64,000 nucleotides of DNA from Epichloe hybrida (taxonomy: Eukaryota; Ascomycota; Sordariomycetes; Hypocreales; Clavicipitaceae): the NCBI GenBank assembly GCA_019022495.1, contig JAFEKR010000012.1, positions 1,426,001 through 1,490,000 of the forward strand, given 5' to 3'. The position numbers and the translations under genes were made by a program. The number at the start of each line of letters is the position of its first letter. The stretch's first letter is position 1. The notes below the pieces were generated by a model. The model had not been told where the DNA came from. It made no database searches and worked only from the letters and a program-made list of their open reading frames with translations. Of this stretch, positions 60,589 to 64,000 are shown in pieces.

Positions 60589-63348
60589 AGAGTTCTGCTA
60601 ATCGGAGCTGTACGGAAAAACCGCAATGATCCGTACCCATAATTGTGATGCGCCCACATCCCATATCCTACCCCTTCGCACCTAATTTATATGGGGCGCC
60701 ATAGTAAAAAAAATATTACATGATATTACAAGGCTACGCAAGGCAGTCCGCCTACCTACCTAGCTAGGCGAATTTCTTCCTCCTTTAACATTAATTATTA
60801 TAATTAATAAAGTTATTAATAATATAATAATCTTTACTACTATTAGCTCTTAAGCTATATTCCCACTTTTATAATGCCTTAGATTATTCATAATACCTAT
60901 ATTTACAATAATATTATTATACCTTATAGCGTAGAGCTTAATTAATACCATAAAGGCAATAATATCCCTAAACTACTTACTTCTCTGTAGTTTAGCATGT
61001 TTAACAAGCTCTATACCTTTCTATAGTAATAGGGCTATATAAATAGTATAGCCTTTATTAAGAAATCTAGTAGTAACGATCACAAAGTTAATAAGGCACG
61101 CATAGTAATATATATCTTGCTCTATTATAACTATAGCCGCCGGCAGCCTTCTAAATCTCTAGGGATTTATTAGGTAGCTACTTACCTTACTAACTACCTA
61201 TTTTAATTATATATAAGCTATAACTAGTAAATAAATAATACTTAGTTATATACTATAGTCCCTAGATAGTATTATTATAATCACAGGTATTCCCTAGACC
61301 CTATAGCTTATCCTATCTATTACCACTATATAGCGGCATATAAGGCTTTAATTCATAAGATAACACTGCTACAAGGCGTTTAGGCCTGTGAGGCCACCGA
61401 ATTATTACGCCTTAAGCACCTAGATATACTAATCATAGCTAAGAATGTCTCTAATAAGCGTTAATTAGTGCATTAAGAAGCCCTAGGGCTTTACTTAGGT
61501 ATATAATACTTTATAAAGGCCTTATAAGATAAGGGTTACCCTTATAGACTTAGTTTTAATAATAATAATTAACTATAAGCCGCCCTCTAGACTATATAAA
61601 AATGCCTTAATAAATAGAAGCATTTCCCTTATGTTATTAGAATTAATAATACATATAAGACTAACCGCTTTAGGCTTTACATAATAGTAATTACTGCTAT
61701 TATAGCTTATAATATAATTATAAACATTAGCTTTAGATTACTATCTTCTAAGATAGAGTAAAGCTATAAGTGGCTTCTTACGATGTTTAATATGGTACGT
61801 GAAGAGCACTATATTAAGGCCCCTTCTGTTATCCTTATAGATATAGAAAAGGCACTAAAAACACCCTAAAGACTATTTTTCTAATAATATAATAGTAGCT
61901 CTGCATTTAGCACCTTATTGCTTGCGTTTAGGCCCGAATTCTTTATGACTAGAAAGGCCTTAAAGAAGGTGCTACGAAAGTTATAAATAATACCTTATAA
62001 AAGGCCTTTAATAATAGCCTTACAGGCCTTATAAAGGTATTTACAAAGCTTATGTATACTAACTAGCTTATAACCTTCTAGAGTATTTAGAATGATATAA
62101 AGCGCACATATAATTCATAGCAAAATAATATTCTTTGATATATTAAAGACTAGTGGTTTCCCTAGCGCGAGTAATAGGTGTTTTATTTTATAGGATTTTA
62201 TTGCAATTTTAGCTAGTATACTAATAGTCCTACTAGATTAGCTTATAAGAACTTAAAGTCCTGCTTAATTATAGGCATAGGTAATCTCTTTTACCTCTTC
62301 CTTATAATAAATAAATGCTTTAATCAATCCTCCGAAAATATAAAGAACATATCGTAATTAATAATATAAGGCTTTAGAAGTAATATATTAGAAGGGATTA
62401 GCTTAGTAGGCTTCCCTTATAAATATCCTCTAAGGCTATTAAATTAATAAATTAGTAATATTATTAAGCTTATGCCTCGTGAGCTAGCTAAATTCAGCTA
62501 TTATTATGCGATTTGCCTTGTTAATTCTAATAGTAATTTGCCCTCCTGTGTGCCTATATGCTTATTAACCTTTATAACTATAGTCTATATCTTATAAAGG
62601 AAGCTATATATCCTTACTAGTAGCTGTAAAGGCCCTTAGTATATTAGTAATTAAGATAATAAGGGATATACACTTTATATTAAGCTTATATTAATTAATA
62701 GGATTTATATAATCTAATGCTTTAAATCCTTAACCTTATTCGCATTAGTTAGTGATAAGAGCCTTGTAATAAACGCGATAAGACTGCTATAACTATAGGG
62801 GATTAGGCTACCTTATAGGGCTCTTTTTAGGTTATTATACCACAAAGACCATAGCTTCTAGCTACCCGTAGCCCCTATTAGCTAAATTATAGTATATAAT
62901 ATATATTAACATAAGTAAAGGTAGTAGAAGCGGTATTATAAGGGATACGTGGCAGGGGCAGAGGCTGTGGTTAGTCTTAAAGAGGTTTAAGAGGCTATAT
63001 AACTACTAGGGTAACGTAATTATTAGTAAGATAAGCTATAGAAAAGCTGCTTATATTGCTAGCTAATAAGGGAGGTTGCTAATTAAAGAATTATAGCTAG
63101 ATAAACTAGTTAGACTAATTAATATGTGTATATTAAAAGAAAACACTAGAAATTATGTTTTTAAGCGAATTAGCTATAGTTATAATTAAATTAATAAATA
63201 TGACGGACTTCGTTATATATGCGGCGGTAATATGCTATAACTATAGGTGTGATTTACATGTGAGTGTGTGGCAAGTAACCTTTCTATCCGAAAACGGCTA
63301 GTCATAGCTATGACGGTTTTTCCGTACAGCTCCGATTAGCAGAACTCT
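60589..63348 (+). mobile_element. Mutator-like (MULE) DNA transposon
   Basis: 35-bp perfect terminal inverted repeats (60589-60623 and 63314-63348) start AGAGTTCTGC and contain GGAGCTGTACGGAAAAACCG. The 2.76-kb element carries a MULE transposase remnant. The terminal ~100 bases at the right are almost unmutated. I could not find the expected 8-11 bp target duplication: GGTAATCTA precedes and AAATATAGG follows. Confidence 0.85.
61380..62900 (+). pseudogene. MULE transposase remnant
   Basis: Plus-strand frames give YVIRINNTYKTNRFRLYII (about 61635-61690), then ISFRLLSSKIE.SYKWLLTMF and IKAPSVILIDIEKAL (61725-61855). This is the MULE core: strand with Asp, 'F-x-LL-x-x-E-x-x-x-S-Y-x-W' and the 'TD-x-x-x-A' segment. 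A degraded LCIWHL-type motif follows (about 61908) after a frame change. Stops replace several Gln/Trp codons. The C-terminal SWIM-type finger is not legible. Confidence 0.8.
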
Positions 63349-63420
63349 AAATATAGGAGGCCATATATATTATTTACGCTAGTTAGCTTCATAAACAGCT
63401 ATTACTAGTACTCCTTGTTA
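63349..63420 (-). mobile_element. Short LINE 3'-end fragment
   Basis: On the minus strand GAGTACTAGTAATAGCTGTT...AAGCTAACTAGCGTAAATAATATATA matches the last ~60 bases of the LINE 3' segment (54640-54690). It directly abuts the MULE. Duplication at its ends could not be established. Confidence 0.65.
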
Positions 63421-64000
63421 CGTGCTAGATTTGATAAGTGGCCTGCCACTTCGGATGTGGCCTAGCATGTAACCTAGAACCCCTATATTAGACCATAGCT
63501 TCGACCTCTAGCTAGTTAAGTTAAATGAAAACCTTAAGACTTATTATTATACATTCTATATCGTAATATATAGTAGCAATTGCTCTTCAATCTTGCGTAC
63601 CTATAGCGCTTTTACTGCTAATAAAAGCCACTAACTAGCTATTCGTTAACTAACTAACTAAGCCTATCAAATCTATCCCTTTTACTAGGCCTAATAGTCC
63701 CCCTAGGCATCGCGCCTATTGTCCGATTCGTTTGCCTTCAATTTGACCGTCAATCTAACTAGTTTAAAGCTATCCCTTTTGCTAGGCCTAATAGCTCCCT
63801 TAGGCATCGCTCCTATTGTTAGATTCTTTGATCTTTGAAGACCCTTTAATCTGTTGATTTAAAGACCTACTTTACCTAGCCGGGGGAACATTGACTGACT
63901 TTACACCAGGCACAATAATGTACCACTACTACTACTACTACTACTAAAGTAAACAAGTATCCAATAGATTTACACCTAAAATCGGTTATATCAAGGTGTG
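63421..64000. repeat. Repeat debris with a ~97-bp spaced direct repeat
   Basis: TATCCCTTTTACTAGGCCTA plus about 40 further bases (63673-63729) recur at 63770-63826 as TATCCCTTTTGCTAGGCCTA... A (CTA)n run lies at 63924-63945. Composition is only mildly RIP-like. No coding motif is seen; it could be LTR or leader sequence of an element continuing beyond the window. Confidence 0.6.

Noticed and set aside
1..64000. Mitochondrial origin, because of the extreme AT content
   Set aside because: Conserved nuclear genes with spliceosomal introns, LTR/hAT/LINE elements and directional transitions between paired repeats point to RIP-mutated nuclear DNA.
1..64000. tRNA or rRNA genes
   Set aside because: I looked for T-loop and acceptor patterns near GGTTCGA-like strings (for example 9882) and found no cloverleaf; a covariance-model scan was not possible here.

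Overview
The window looks like nuclear DNA of a filamentous ascomycete (Pezizomycotina). Its coding genes have short GT..AG introns of about 43-130 bp with CTRAY-type branch sites. About 85 % of it is AT-rich transposon sequence scarred in the way repeat-induced point mutation (RIP) does it: paired repeat copies differ by C-to-T and G-to-A transitions on both strands, CAA/CAG/TGG codons have become stops, and catalytic Asp/Glu codons have become Asn/Lys. Conserved fungal genes survive only in one island of ordinary base composition (about 35.8-44.0 kb). I cannot name the species.

Layout. 1-6113: a nearly full-length LINE (copy A, minus strand, 3' end off the window) inserted in a Ty1/copia element (copia-1 copy A, minus, to 10475). 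10476-10981: the 3' end of a plus-strand copia-2 relative. 11838-35430: a 'Russian doll' in which an autonomous-type hAT transposon (hAT-1, BED/RNase-H-like/hATC transposase pseudogene) holds a solo LTR and hAT-2. hAT-2 holds two complete copia elements (copia-2 and copia-3), and copia-3 carries hAT-3 in its LTR. Each of these insertions still has its target-site duplication (8 bp for hAT, 5 bp for LTR elements). 44394-55768: copia-1 copy B (plus, 5-bp duplication), split by a 5'-truncated LINE copy B with a 14-bp duplication. 55774-58217: remnant of copia-4, hit by a LINE 3'-end fragment that itself holds a young LTR-like insert. 58218-60588: copia-5. 60589-63348: a MULE with 35-bp terminal inverted repeats. 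63349-64000: debris.

Gene island. emc5 (ER membrane complex subunit 5, two exons), MSH5 (meiotic MutS homologue, five exons, 845 residues), a cysteine-rich probably GPI-anchored surface protein (minus, two exons, 221 residues) and a conserved fungal protein of unknown function (minus, 298 residues). They are unrelated housekeeping, meiotic and surface functions, with no sign of a gene cluster. The most notable gene-level feature is a near-perfect tandem duplication of about 200 bp holding the promoter, first exon and 5' splice site of emc5.

The most interesting large-scale pattern is that RIP fades at the outer edges of the copia elements. In each, the outward-facing half of each LTR is nearly unmutated and the inward-facing half is heavily mutated. 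I found no convincing tRNA, rRNA, CRISPR array or new gene system; novelty here lies in repeat architecture.
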